Positions 42,854 to 52,109 of a stretch of 64,000 nucleotides of DNA are shown here, piece by piece. This stretch comes from Verrucomicrobiota bacterium (GTDB lineage: Bacteria; Verrucomicrobiota; Verrucomicrobiia; CAIQCK01). The notes under the pieces are model-generated. The model saw nothing but the letters and a program-made list of their open reading frames with translations, did not search any database and was not told the origin of the DNA. Position numbers and translations under genes: made by a program. Positions within the stretch are counted from its first letter, which is position 1. Every line of letters begins with the position of its first letter. The DNA lies in NCBI GenBank assembly GCA_026397915.1, contig JAPLTX010000058.1, forward strand, positions 1 to 64,000, read 5' to 3'.

Positions 42854-44317
42854 TTAGAATGACACCCGGGTATAAATCGACACCATATTGTTGTCAAAGT
42901 CGTAGGCAGAAAGAGAAGAAACACTTGACCGAAACCTGTAATTAGCGCCAGCCGACCACCACTTTCTAATTGCGTAATCGCACCCTGCCCTCAGGTAGTA
43001 ATAATCATCTGACCGACTACCCGTCGCACCAGAGCCCGTAAAAGTGGCAAACGGCTGGCCGTAGTCATCGCGCTCATATCCAACGCCCCCAGATAACGTG
43101 ATTTTGTCATGCCACAGCTTATGATGAACCGACAAATCCAACAATGTGCTTTCAATATAATTGTTGATCGTGCTCGCGGCAGGGGCAACGCCTCGGTTTA
43201 TGCTTCCTACTAATGTTGTGTGATGCGTTATAGCCCAATCCGCACTGGCCGTAGCGACCACGGTATCAATGCTGGAGATGCCGCCCCCTTCAAAGTCACG
43301 GTGCTGGTAACCCACTCTGACTGAACCATTAATCTTTCCGGTGAGGCGTGTTCTGGCACCAACGTCGAACCCTCCGTAGGTTGAATTTGCGCCTCTATCT
43401 ACAGACGATGCCCCGCCATCAGCGCCAAGGAACAGATCTGTTTTGGACGAGAGGTGATAATAGAAAGGAACTCTGACATCGTAGCTAGTGTTGCCGACGA
43501 GCCCAGGAGGATTAGTGTAATCCGAGATACTCATGGTGAAATCAGCGCCAATCGCGGTTTTCTGGCTGATGTCATACTCTGCGCCCAGTGCAGTCGTGTA
43601 GTTCACGATCTCCGTGCGCGTTCCAGGAACGCGCTCACCGATTTGTCCCGTCGGCGAACCGAATTGATCCCGGCTTTCACCACCCGTCGCTCTCGAAAAC
43701 CCTTGCGCAACATTCAGGCGCAGCTTCTCAATAGGTGAGAATTTGCCAGTTAGCATTACGTTGTGATCCACCGTGTCCATCGAAGTGAGCCTAAAAAACC
43801 GCTGAATCCCAGCTTGATAATCCAATGAGATGTCATTCTCACCCTTCTCATACTGGAACTGCACGCCAGGGCTCACGAGGGCGTAAAAATCCCCTTGCTG
43901 ACTACCGCCAGACGAAATGGTGAGGTTGTCATCATAAGTGAAAGCCGTTCCCAAGTGCGGATGCACGTAAACGTCCCCGATTTTTATTTTGACGTCATCC
44001 AGTTTGCTGCCAAAAGCCTGAAGCGAAAGCGCTTCTGTGCCGGACGCGGTCTCAACATTAGCGGCCGGATTGTTGCTCGGCACAACCGCCACTGGTCCCG
44101 CCGCCGCATACGTCGTCCCTGCGCGCGACTGAATGGCAACGTCGTCCAGAATCATCTTTGCGCTATCCAGCTTGCCGCTGCTCGCCTGAAGCGCAGCAGC
44201 TCCTGCACTGGGCGAGATGCCTGCATCGGCGGCCAAACCAACAGTGGTCAGAAAGACCAACGCCCCTGCCACTGCAAACGATAAGGTTTTCCCCTGTATG
44301 TCGTTGTTCATTGTCAT
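42854..44317 (-). CDS. Outer-membrane beta-barrel protein of the export system
   Basis: A 487-residue secreted protein with a signal peptide (LSFAVAGALVFLTTVGLAADA). From about residue 125 onward it alternates amphipathic strands rich in aromatic residues and ends in IYTRVSF, with the C-terminal Phe typical of barrels. It resembles the exopolysaccharide-associated barrels found next to Wza-like genes. Between the signal and the barrel there are two related 25-residue segments (SGKLDSAKMILDDVAI and GSKLDDVKIKIGDVYV). ATG 44317 has AAGGAG five bases upstream. It probably forms or supports the glycan export pore. Confidence 0.8.
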   Translation of the reverse strand: MTMNNDIQGKTLSFAVAGALVFLTTVGLAADAGISPSAGAAALQASSGKLDSAKMILDDVAIQSRAGTTYAAAGPVAVVPSNNPAANVETASGTEALSLQAFGSKLDDVKIKIGDVYVHPHLGTAFTYDDNLTISSGGSQQGDFYALVSPGVQFQYEKGENDISLDYQAGIQRFFRLTSMDTVDHNVMLTGKFSPIEKLRLNVAQGFSRATGGESRDQFGSPTGQIGERVPGTRTEIVNYTTALGAEYDISQKTAIGADFTMSISDYTNPPGLVGNTSYDVRVPFYYHLSSKTDLFLGADGGASSVDRGANSTYGGFDVGARTRLTGKINGSVRVGYQHRDFEGGGISSIDTVVATASADWAITHHTTLVGSINRGVAPAASTINNYIESTLLDLSVHHKLWHDKITLSGGVGYERDDYGQPFATFTGSGATGSRSDDYYYLRAGCDYAIRKWWSAGANYRFRSSVSSLSAYDFDNNMVSIYTRVSF

Positions 44318-44421
44318 TACTTCTCCTTGCAGAGAACCTTGAACTTTCATTCTCTTTTCTACTTCGTTTTTACTCTTTCACTCGTCCTATCACCTGCACA
44401 CAACAACTGCTGCACCACTGA

Positions 44422-45273
44422 CTAAGGCTCAGCTGGTAAAGATGGGCTGACTATTGTCGGATTGGTTATATTGGGAATTACCACTACAATCGGAGCATAG
44501 GCCCCTCCAGCAGCGGCAATTGCAGCTCGAATCACAGCATCAAGGTCGATGGGCCCTGTGGAGTTTATGACCAATTCCCTTATTCCCGAACGAATGTTGT
44601 CGTTCAAAAATTCACGAAAAGCGGGATCCATCGGAGCCGGCACCGGCTGTGTCAGCACAACCTGCCCAGTCGCCGGATAGTAAGTCCCAGTGATTTGGTT
44701 GCCTTGGGTCACGGTGACCAACCGACCATCAGGCAGCGTTAGCGTCACTGAACCTTCAGGAACTGACAGGGTAAATTGGCCTGTCGTCGGATCGTATGTG
44801 ATGATCAATTGAGTCCCTTTGACGTCAATGTTGCCTGCCGGAGTATGCACACGGAACTTGGATCCCAATGTCTGCTTGGCTACCTCCGTCATCAACTTGC
44901 CGCGCTGCACCGTCAACTCTGTGTTTCCTACCGGCCGCCTGTTAGATTGGGGAACCCCATTGGTTTCTTCTGTGAGTTTATCAATGCTAACCGATGTTTT
45001 CTCGGTAACACGAGCAATCGCTCCAGTAGTAAACGCAAGGTCAGTCTCGGATCCCTTGCCAGTCCGGATGGAGACGCCCTCAGCCAGCACCATCCCAACT
45101 TTCAACGGTTGCCACGTGAGTTCGCCCCTGATTTGATACTCTGCAGTTCCCTTGACGGCACATACTGCGACACGCCCTGGACGAGTCGCGGCATCAGCCA
45201 CTTGGAACGCGAGCAACAGAGCTACGCACCCAATGGTTCGCACCATTCTCTTCTGCCACAAATTCAAGTTCAT
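44422..45273 (-). CDS. Secreted FecR-domain protein
   Basis: A 283-residue protein with a signal peptide (MVRTIGCVALLLAFQVADA) and a FecR domain: VSIRTGKGSETDLAFTTGAI, LTVQRGKLMTEV, FRVHTPAGNIDVKGTQLI and FTLSVPEGSVTL. The C-terminal 90 residues are proline-rich and of unknown fold. FecR proteins often sit at the head of export loci and may sense or bind the polysaccharide. GGAGG lies 8 bases before ATG 45273. It is the first gene of the minus-strand locus. Confidence 0.85.
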   Translation of the reverse strand: MNLNLWQKRMVRTIGCVALLLAFQVADAATRPGRVAVCAVKGTAEYQIRGELTWQPLKVGMVLAEGVSIRTGKGSETDLAFTTGAIARVTEKTSVSIDKLTEETNGVPQSNRRPVGNTELTVQRGKLMTEVAKQTLGSKFRVHTPAGNIDVKGTQLIITYDPTTGQFTLSVPEGSVTLTLPDGRLVTVTQGNQITGTYYPATGQVVLTQPVPAPMDPAFREFLNDNIRSGIRELVINSTGPIDLDAVIRAAIAAAGGAYAPIVVVIPNITNPTIVSPSLPAEP

Positions 45274-45318
45274 AGATAAACCTCCATACTCATACTTACC
45301 CGCCAAATTTAGCTATAT

Positions 45319-45347
45319 CCTCTACCTCATCGTCCCAGTGTTGTCAA
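45319..45347 (-). promoter_or_regulatory. Candidate promoter of the polysaccharide locus
   Basis: On the minus strand a perfect -35 hexamer TTGACA (45347-45342) is followed 17 bases later by TAGAGG (45324-45319), a weak -10. It lies about 50 bases upstream of the fecR-like start at 45273, at the point where transcription diverges. Inferred from pattern only. Confidence 0.4.
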
Positions 45348-45389
45348 AGATAAATATGCTAATGATTACTTTGGCGTTACACGACCAAC

Positions 45390-46154
45390 TTGTGGGTGCT
45401 GAGCAGTGGACTGCTGGAGCAATGGTGGCAGTTGCAGGTGCGGCGGCGGCACACGGCGCGGCATCGCCGGCTGATGGTGGTGGCCGAGAAGACCGAGGCG
45501 GGATTCGAGCAGGTGAAAATTCCGCCACGCTTTGATGCTGCCGTGGTGCGGGAGCACGAATGGCTCTGGAAATGTTTCGTGACGTCGCCGGCCCACCTGC
45601 TGGTTGACATGGCGAGCGTGGAGTTCATTGACAGCACCGGCGTCGGATTGCTGATCTGGCTGCACAAAAGTCTCACAGCTTCGGACTGCCACTTCGTGCT
45701 GGTGTCTCCGTCGCTCGTCGCGAAACAGGCGCTTGATCGGATGCGGATGCCGGAGTTGCTGGCCGTCGCACCCGATCTCGACACAGCGAAACAAATGATT
45801 ATGGAGCGATCGCGCAACATCCATGCCGTTGCCACGCTGGACCTTTCCCCCGCGCCGAAACCGCTGACATGGCATGGGGAGATTGTGACTTCGAACGTCG
45901 AAGCGGTGAAACACCTCACCGAGAGCTACATGGAATGCTGCGTTGCCAAGCCGAAGCGCATTGCCATAGACCTTGCCGAAGTCCGGTTCATAGACAGCGC
46001 GGGTGCTGGCCTGATACTTCGCATCAAGAAACAGGGCCGGTTGCGCGACACGGATGTCACCCTCCTCAATCCCCAACCCAACGTGCTGAACGTTGTTCGC
46101 TCATTGCATCTGGAGCAATACCTGTTTGGCGAGAGCAAGCAAGGACCTCAATAG
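45390..46154 (+). CDS. Tandem STAS-domain protein (anti-sigma-factor-antagonist type)
   Basis: Two STAS domains in one protein of up to 254 residues. The first contains LLVDMASVEFIDSTGVGLL and the second IAIDLAEVRFIDSAGAGLI; in each, the Ser of the D-S-T/A-G motif is the usual phosphorylation site in SpoIIAA-like antagonists. It would take part in a partner-switching circuit with an anti-sigma kinase and phosphatase, neither of which is in the window. The start is uncertain: the frame opens at 45366, TTG 45390 is possible, and ATG 45474 removes a basic leader that looks non-coding. It is the first gene on the plus strand and faces away from the export locus. Confidence 0.78.
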   Translation: MWVLSSGLLEQWWQLQVRRRHTARHRRLMVVAEKTEAGFEQVKIPPRFDAAVVREHEWLWKCFVTSPAHLLVDMASVEFIDSTGVGLLIWLHKSLTASDCHFVLVSPSLVAKQALDRMRMPELLAVAPDLDTAKQMIMERSRNIHAVATLDLSPAPKPLTWHGEIVTSNVEAVKHLTESYMECCVAKPKRIAIDLAEVRFIDSAGAGLILRIKKQGRLRDTDVTLLNPQPNVLNVVRSLHLEQYLFGESKQGPQ

Positions 46155-46279
46155 TCGTTCCATTTGGTGGTGGCATGCTCGGTCATCTCGAAGCCAGTGT
46201 AAAGCAGCACACCCTCGGCGTTTGACATCGGCGGCGGTTCGGTGCTTTGATCGACGCCGAACTTAACTGAGGTTCCGCT

Positions 46280-47638
46280 ATGAAACTCGATCGCTTTACA
46301 CTTTCCCTCCTCATCGGCATCTGCGCGCTTGTGCCCGCCGCTCTGCTCTGCGCTGCCACGCCCGCGCCCGACGGTTGGACAACCGCCGCGCCGCGCGAGG
46401 AAATCCAGCCGGCCTTCGCATTCAACCCGAAGGGCGGGCCGAACCTCGCCGGCAGCTTCGTCATCCAGGCTGACGCCCGCGAAGGTCTCGCGGGTTGGTG
46501 GACAAAAACATTTCCGGTCAAAGGCGGCCAGCACTACCGCTTCTGCGTGCTGCGCAAGACGACCCACGTGGCTGTGCCGCGCCGCAGCGTGGTAGCTCGC
46601 GTGATCTGGCTTGATGACAAAGGCAAGCCGGCGATGCGTGACGAGCCGGAAACACGCGGGTTTCAGGCTGGCAAACCGACGCGCTCCGAGCCGGAGTATC
46701 CGACCGACAAAGCCGCCGACGCTCGCGGCTGGACGGAAGTCTCCGACATCTACCGCGTGCCATCGGCAGCGACACGCGCCGTCGTGGAACTGCATCTGCG
46801 CTGGGCTACACGCGGCAAGGTAGAATGGAGCAACGTGTCGCTCACCGAAACCGCCGTGCCCGCGCCGCGCGTCGTGCGACTGGCGACGGTGCATTTCCGG
46901 CCGCACGGCTGCAAGACGCCGGCGGACAATTGTCGGTTGTTTGCGCCGTTGATTGAGGAAGCCGCGCGACAGAAGGCCGACCTCGTCGTCCTCGGCGAAA
47001 CGCTCACTTACGCCTCCACGGGCCTGAAAATGGCCGACGCGGCCGAGCCGGTGCCGGGTCCCTCGACGGAATACTTCGGCACGCTCGCGCGGCAGCACAA
47101 TTTTTACATCGTCGCCGGTCTCGTTGAGCGCGAGCGGCACCTTATTTATAATACTGCCGTGCTCATCGGCCCCGACGGCAAGCTTGCCGGCAAATACCGC
47201 AAGGTGACGCTCCCGCGCGGCGAGATCGAGGCAGGCATCCAGCCAGGTCACGAGTATCCGGTGTTCGACACACGCTTCGGCAAGGTCGCCATGATGATCT
47301 GTTACGACGGCTTCTTTCCAGAAGTGGCGCGGCGGCTGAGCAATCGCGGCGCGGAGGTGATCGCGTGGCCGGTCTGGGGCTGCAACCCGCTGCTCGCCGC
47401 CGCGCGTGCCTGCGAAAACCATGTCTATGTCGTCAGCAGCACCTACACCGACCCGTCCACGAAGTGGATGATCTCCGCCATCTTCGACCACGAGGGACTG
47501 CCGCTCGCACAGGCCGAGAAATGGGGCACCGTCGCCGTTGCCGAAGTGGACCTCAACAAACGTCTCCACTGGTCGAGCCTCGGCGATTTCAAAGCCGAGT
47601 TTCCCCATCACCGCCCCGCATGGGACAAGGCGGACTAG
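46280..47638 (+). CDS. Secreted carbon-nitrogen hydrolase (nitrilase superfamily)
   Basis: A 452-residue protein with a signal peptide ([19 protein letters not shown]). An N-terminal beta-sandwich-like region of about 170 residues (for example [19 protein letters not shown]) probably acts as a binding module. The C-terminal nitrilase-fold domain has the full triad: Glu240 in LVVLGETLT, Lys308 in [11 protein letters not shown] and Cys341 in MMICYDGFF. It should hydrolyse an amide or nitrile outside the cytoplasm; the substrate is unknown. ATG 46280. Confidence 0.85.
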   Translation: MKLDRFTLSLLIGICALVPAALLCAATPAPDGWTTAAPREEIQPAFAFNPKGGPNLAGSFVIQADAREGLAGWWTKTFPVKGGQHYRFCVLRKTTHVAVPRRSVVARVIWLDDKGKPAMRDEPETRGFQAGKPTRSEPEYPTDKAADARGWTEVSDIYRVPSAATRAVVELHLRWATRGKVEWSNVSLTETAVPAPRVVRLATVHFRPHGCKTPADNCRLFAPLIEEAARQKADLVVLGETLTYASTGLKMADAAEPVPGPSTEYFGTLARQHNFYIVAGLVERERHLIYNTAVLIGPDGKLAGKYRKVTLPRGEIEAGIQPGHEYPVFDTRFGKVAMMICYDGFFPEVARRLSNRGAEVIAWPVWGCNPLLAAARACENHVYVVSSTYTDPSTKWMISAIFDHEGLPLAQAEKWGTVAVAEVDLNKRLHWSSLGDFKAEFPHHRPAWDKAD

Positions 47639-47738
47639 GCGCGCGCGGCACGGCGCGGACGGACGAAAAATTTCTATGGGCAGGCAGCGGCTTCGGGTGT
47701 AGAGTTCGCAGAGCAAAGGAGAGCGGCACCGAGCGCGT

Positions 47739-48950
47739 ATGAGATATGAGATAACACTTCCGGAAGGAGTGCCTGCGGGCGAGCGGGTTGTCATCGGCCG
47801 GTGGCGCAAAGAGATCGGCGACAACATCCAGAAGACGGATGTTATTCTCGAGATCGAAACGTCCACAACGATCCTCGAAATCGAAAGCCAGGTGGAGGGG
47901 ATGTTGGGCGAGATTCTCTGCGATGCCGGCCAAGAGGTGAGTGCCGACGATGTTCTCGGCATCATCGAGGACGATCAGCCGGAGCTCCAAGCCCAAGCGG
48001 AAGCAGGACAGGAGTCGGAAGAAACGGCTGAAGAAGAGGCCGCGGAGGAAGCCGCTGAAGAACCAGCTGCCGAGGAAACCGCGGCTGAGCCGGGAGCGCA
48101 AACGAAAGCCGAGGCACCCCAGCGCGGCGCAATCACCGATCGCGCGCGATGGCTTGCCATGGCGAGCGGCGTGGAGATTGACGGTTTATCCGGCACCGGT
48201 CCCGGCGGACGCATCATCGTGCGGGACGTTGAAGTCGCAATTGCGCAGCGAAAAACCGCCCCCGAAGCGCCTGACAAAGAAACGGCTGCGACCGCGGCCA
48301 AGCAGGTTCTCCTCAGTCCCGCGGAGCAAGTGCTGGCGCAGCGCATGTCGCAGGCGCACCGGGACATTCCACAATACGACATCACCGTCGTTGCCGACGC
48401 GACGCACCTTGTAGCTTGGCGCAAGTCCCGCAAGGACGCGCCGCGTATCACCGCCATCATGGTCAAACTCAGCGCCGACGCGCTGGCGGGTCATCCGCGC
48501 ATCAACGCAACGTTCCTCGGCCGCAGCTGGCGACCCAACACCTCCGCGAACATCGCCGTGGCTGTGGATACGCCGCATGGCATGTTGTGGCCCGTGTTGC
48601 ACGACTGCCAGAACAAGACCCTCCAGCAAATTGCGGACGAGTTGAACGATCTGGCCGCCAAAGCGCGCGAAGGCAAACTCATCGCGCACGACAACGCCGA
48701 CGCCAATTTCACGATCACCAACCTCGGCATGTATGACGTGGAAGTTTTCAACGCTGTCATCTGGCCCGGCCAGACCGCAGTGCTCGCCATCGGCGCAATC
48801 CGCCGGGAGGCAGTCGTCGTGTCAGGCGCAATCCTGCCGCGTCACGTGGTGCGCCTGACGCTCGGCTGCGACCGCCGCGTTGTCGAAGGCGCTTTCGGCG
48901 CGCGGTATCTGGTCCGCCTGAAAGAGTTGATCGAAACGGCGAAAATGTAG
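47739..48950 (+). CDS. Degenerate 2-oxoacid dehydrogenase E2-like protein
   Basis: A 403-residue protein with full E2 architecture: lipoyl-like domain (1-75), acidic Ala/Glu/Pro linker, peripheral subunit-binding domain (RARWLAMASGVEIDGL to GTGPGGRIIVRDV) and an acyltransferase core (NTSANIAVAVDTPHGMLWPV, FTITNLGMYDVEVFNAVI). Key residues are changed. Where lipoyl domains carry D-K, this protein has ETSTTILEI with Thr43 in the Lys position. The catalytic DHRxxDG is CDRRVVEG, with Arg379 for His and Glu383 for Asp. No E1 or E3 gene is near. It probably cannot act as a normal E2 and may be structural, regulatory or repurposed. ATG 47739. Confidence 0.85.
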   Translation: MRYEITLPEGVPAGERVVIGRWRKEIGDNIQKTDVILEIETSTTILEIESQVEGMLGEILCDAGQEVSADDVLGIIEDDQPELQAQAEAGQESEETAEEEAAEEAAEEPAAEETAAEPGAQTKAEAPQRGAITDRARWLAMASGVEIDGLSGTGPGGRIIVRDVEVAIAQRKTAPEAPDKETAATAAKQVLLSPAEQVLAQRMSQAHRDIPQYDITVVADATHLVAWRKSRKDAPRITAIMVKLSADALAGHPRINATFLGRSWRPNTSANIAVAVDTPHGMLWPVLHDCQNKTLQQIADELNDLAAKAREGKLIAHDNADANFTITNLGMYDVEVFNAVIWPGQTAVLAIGAIRREAVVVSGAILPRHVVRLTLGCDRRVVEGAFGARYLVRLKELIETAKM

Positions 48951-49000
48951 TGTCGCCGTCGCGATTTCCCCGCACGGTCTGTTCGCCTCACATCGGATCG

Positions 49001-50458
49001 TCAGAAACTGCTGTTCAACTCCGCCATGCCGCGCCGGCAGATTTCTCTCGCGTAGTCGGTCCAGCGACCCTGCCCCCAATAGCGATAGCAACTGGTTTGC
49101 GCCACTAGGTTATGAAACAGCGCGTTGCAATAGGCATGGCTGCGCGTGTCCACAGCGCGACCGTTGAGCTTCTCGTGGAACGCGACGCTGAGCTTATTCA
49201 TCGGGTCGAGCACGTTCTCGTAGCCGTGCACCCAGCTCAGGTTATTCGTCCACGAGCCGCCTTCCATGTTGAAGCGATGGTCGCTGCGCTTCGCTTCTTC
49301 GATGGCCTTGGCGACGCCCTCGGTCGTGGGCCGGTCGCCAACGCGCTGCCAGAGCGTGTGCTGGTGCAGCGGCTGGATTGGCGCGAAATCCTTCTCCGTC
49401 ACGCCGGCTGCCGCGAGCAGTTCGAGATACTCGGTGCCGTTGATGCCGACGACACCTTCGGTGCCGAGGCTGTGCCACGCCGGTTTGTAGTTGTTGGGGA
49501 ACTCGTTCATCATTACACCGCCGTTTTCGCCGTCAGCAATTTGCGCCACCAGCGGCGGCACGCGTTGACCGGCCAGCTCGCGCGGTTGCAGGCCGCGGGC
49601 TTCGCTCAACGGTTGCATTTGCGCGACAAGTTTGGTGTCAGAGCCTTGGGTCTTGATCAGCGCGACGATGGAGGCTTCCTCGCTGCGCGAGCTGCGGGCG
49701 ACGAGCCGGCGCGGCAGATATCGCTCGCGCAAGCCTTGGCCGTCGGCTTCCTCAACGGTATGTTCTTGAACCAATAGCCATTGGTAGCCGCACTCGCGCA
49801 GCGCGCGGACGTATTCGTAAGCAAGATCAGGATGATTTGGCAGGTGCATCTCCGGCGGCGAAAAGCCGCGCACGCGCCGCAGCGCGTCCCAGCCAAAGAT
49901 GGCGGCGAAGTTGTGCTGCCACGCGCGGACGTGAAGCGCGACATCGGGCACCGGCGTCGAAGGGACAACGGCGTGGCCCCACATCGTGCCGAGCCATTCG
50001 GCGCATGGCCAGTAGCGGTCGTTGTGAACGATCGTCTTGAGATTGTCCAGAATGTCGCCTCGGCCCATCTGGCGCAGGCCGAACAGCAGTTCGCCGGAGT
50101 AGTCGAGCATGATGCGCGGCTGGCGTCCGGCGTCGGCCAGTTCGCGGATGAAGTCGGCGATGCGGCTGTAGCAATGCGCGAACACCGGCGCGTCGTGCAT
50201 GCCGTGGACATGCTGCCGCTCCATCATGTATTGAAGGTTGCCAATAATCGGTGCGGTCGCTAGGTCGCCGTCCTGTAGGATCAGCGGCTGGTGCATGTGC
50301 AGCGCCAGCCCGAACGCCGACTGGAGCCGGTCCGCATGGAATGGCGTGCGGCCCGCATATACCGGCCCGCTGTGGCGCGTGGCCGCTTCAACTTCCTTTT
50401 CCCAGCCACAGAGGTTGGGCAAACCGTCAATGATTTCAGGAATCGGTTCGAGCTTCAT
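49001..50458 (-). CDS. GH57-like glycoside hydrolase
   Basis: A 485-residue protein. It has the GH57 opening LALHMHQPLI, the probable nucleophile Glu in GFSPPEMHLPNH and an acidic site in IADGENGGVMMNEFP. The family acts on alpha-glucans as amylases or glucanotransferases. ATG 50458 shares one base with the stop of the upstream branching-enzyme-like gene (TAATG), after AAAGGCAAG. With that gene and the DUF4912 gene it forms an operon for alpha-glucan (glycogen-type) metabolism in the cytoplasm; no signal peptide is seen. Confidence 0.78.
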   Translation of the reverse strand: MKLEPIPEIIDGLPNLCGWEKEVEAATRHSGPVYAGRTPFHADRLQSAFGLALHMHQPLILQDGDLATAPIIGNLQYMMERQHVHGMHDAPVFAHCYSRIADFIRELADAGRQPRIMLDYSGELLFGLRQMGRGDILDNLKTIVHNDRYWPCAEWLGTMWGHAVVPSTPVPDVALHVRAWQHNFAAIFGWDALRRVRGFSPPEMHLPNHPDLAYEYVRALRECGYQWLLVQEHTVEEADGQGLRERYLPRRLVARSSRSEEASIVALIKTQGSDTKLVAQMQPLSEARGLQPRELAGQRVPPLVAQIADGENGGVMMNEFPNNYKPAWHSLGTEGVVGINGTEYLELLAAAGVTEKDFAPIQPLHQHTLWQRVGDRPTTEGVAKAIEEAKRSDHRFNMEGGSWTNNLSWVHGYENVLDPMNKLSVAFHEKLNGRAVDTRSHAYCNALFHNLVAQTSCYRYWGQGRWTDYAREICRRGMAELNSSF

Positions 50459-52107
50459 TACTTGCCTTTCGTTTTCAAGCTGACTGTTGCCGTTGGTTGC
50501 TCGCGTTCCATAGCGAAACGGTAATCCGTGCGGTAGACGCGGTAGTCGAGCCGGGGGAAGAGGTTGTCTTTGGATTCCAACTCCCCCAGCCACTCTTCGT
50601 GAACGCGATTTCCTTTCAGCATGTCGTAAAGTTTTCGGAACCGTAGCAGATGTTCTTTTGTGCGTCGAACCGCATACGGCGTCATCGAGCCGCGCGTCAT
50701 GATGAATGCCCAGTCGCTCGACTGCGCCAGCAGCAGCTCGCGTGCGGCTTGGTCAAGCGCACGGCGCGTCAGCCCGTCGGCGTCGGGAAACAGGCCAGCC
50801 AGTTCGCACATGTGATCGGCAGCGGCGTGTAGGTGCCGGTAAATCCAGTCGTTGGAGGCGTTGAGCCAGACTTCGTTGTAGCCCTTGTAGCCCCAGCTCG
50901 ACGCGCCCGGCGTGGCAACCTGGTTGACCGGATACTCGGCCAGATATTCCGGCGCGGCGACCAGCTCCAGCGTTTTCCGGTCGGCGGCAATCTGGCGGCA
51001 GAGATAATTCAACCAGACCGGCCCCTCGAACCACCAATGGCCGAACAGCTCTGCGTCGTAGGGTGCCACGACCACCGACTTGCGTCCCATCGCTGCGCGC
51101 AGTCCCTCCACCTGGCGTCGTCGGCTCTCCAAAAAATGCCTCGCGTGCATCGCCGCCTTGTCAAGCGCGCGCTGCCGCACATATGGCTCCTTGCAGTCGG
51201 TGCGGCCCGTGACGCGGTGATACTTGATGCCGGTGTTGACGCGCCGGCCGTCGCGGTGGAGGTAAGGCTTGATGTAGTCGAAATCCAGGTCGTGGCCGAT
51301 GTCGCGGTAAAAATCCCGGTAGTCGTGGTCGCCCGGATAACCCTCCGACGCGCTCCACACCTGCCGCGAAGCCTCCGGGTCGCGCCCGAACGCCGCCACG
51401 CCGCTGGAACAGTAGAGCGGCGCATGCACGCCGAACTTCGCGCGGTCGCTGGCGTGATGGATACCGTCGGTCTCGACAAAGAAATACCGCAACCCCGCCT
51501 CTTTCAGCGTTTCGTCGAGGCCGGGATAGAAGCCGCACTCCGGCAGCCACACGCCGCGCGGCGCGCGGCCAAATGTTTTCACGTAGTCCAGTGCCCCGAG
51601 GAACACCTGTGCGCGCACCGCCGCCGGATTGGAGCGCAGCAACGGCAGAAAACCGTGCGTCGCCGCCGTCGCCATGATCTCCAGTTGGCCGGCCTGTTGC
51701 AGCCGCGCGAACGCGCCGACCAGATCGCGTTTCCAGCGGTTGCAGTAGTCCTCGCGCGCCGCGCGGAAGCGGTCGCGGTAGAAAACGGCGTTGTCGTGGA
51801 AGTCGGGCAAGTGCCGCGTGCGCTCAACCTCCTTCTCCGCCAGCTCGCAGAGACGGTCGAGGCGGCGCTCGTAACGTTGCCGCAGCAGCTCGTCGTTGAG
51901 CATCGCCACCAGCGTCGGTGTTAGCGACATCGTCAGCCGGAAATCCACGTCGTCTGCGGCCAGCCCCTCCATCGTCCAGAGCAGTGGGATGTAACTTTCG
52001 GTGATGGCTTCGTAGAGCCAGTCCTCTTCGAGGAAATCGTCGTCCTCCGGGTGGCGCACAAACGGCAGGTGCGCGTGTAAAACCAGCGCGAGGTATCCGA
52101 GGGCCAT
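50458..52107 (-). CDS. GH57 1,4-alpha-glucan branching enzyme-like protein
   Basis: A 549-residue protein with GH57 motif 1 LVLHAHLPFVRHPE, the nucleophile Glu190 in GVWLPECGF and the acid Asp351 in VAPYDAELFGHWWFEG. The C-terminal helical region (SSDWAFIMTRGSMTPYA) is typical of the GH57 branching-enzyme group. It should form alpha-1,6 branches in glucan. ATG 52107, two bases after the DUF4912 gene. Confidence 0.88.
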   Translation of the reverse strand: MALGYLALVLHAHLPFVRHPEDDDFLEEDWLYEAITESYIPLLWTMEGLAADDVDFRLTMSLTPTLVAMLNDELLRQRYERRLDRLCELAEKEVERTRHLPDFHDNAVFYRDRFRAAREDYCNRWKRDLVGAFARLQQAGQLEIMATAATHGFLPLLRSNPAAVRAQVFLGALDYVKTFGRAPRGVWLPECGFYPGLDETLKEAGLRYFFVETDGIHHASDRAKFGVHAPLYCSSGVAAFGRDPEASRQVWSASEGYPGDHDYRDFYRDIGHDLDFDYIKPYLHRDGRRVNTGIKYHRVTGRTDCKEPYVRQRALDKAAMHARHFLESRRRQVEGLRAAMGRKSVVVAPYDAELFGHWWFEGPVWLNYLCRQIAADRKTLELVAAPEYLAEYPVNQVATPGASSWGYKGYNEVWLNASNDWIYRHLHAAADHMCELAGLFPDADGLTRRALDQAARELLLAQSSDWAFIMTRGSMTPYAVRRTKEHLLRFRKLYDMLKGNRVHEEWLGELESKDNLFPRLDYRVYRTDYRFAMEREQPTATVSLKTKGK

Positions 52108-52109
52108 TG

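Noticed and set aside
46148-47965. A 605-residue minus-strand frame opposite the nitrilase gene
   Set aside because: The plus-strand gene has a signal peptide and full catalytic triad. Only the last 40 residues of the minus frame look protein-like, and these are noted as a separate weak finding.
48020-48120. Low-complexity Glu/Ala repeats in the E2-like gene
   Set aside because: Flexible Ala/Pro/Glu linkers between E2 domains are normal; they are not a separate repeat element.
50833-51924. A 363-residue plus-strand frame
   Set aside because: Antisense to the GH57 branching-enzyme-like gene, whose catalytic Glu and Asp are intact.
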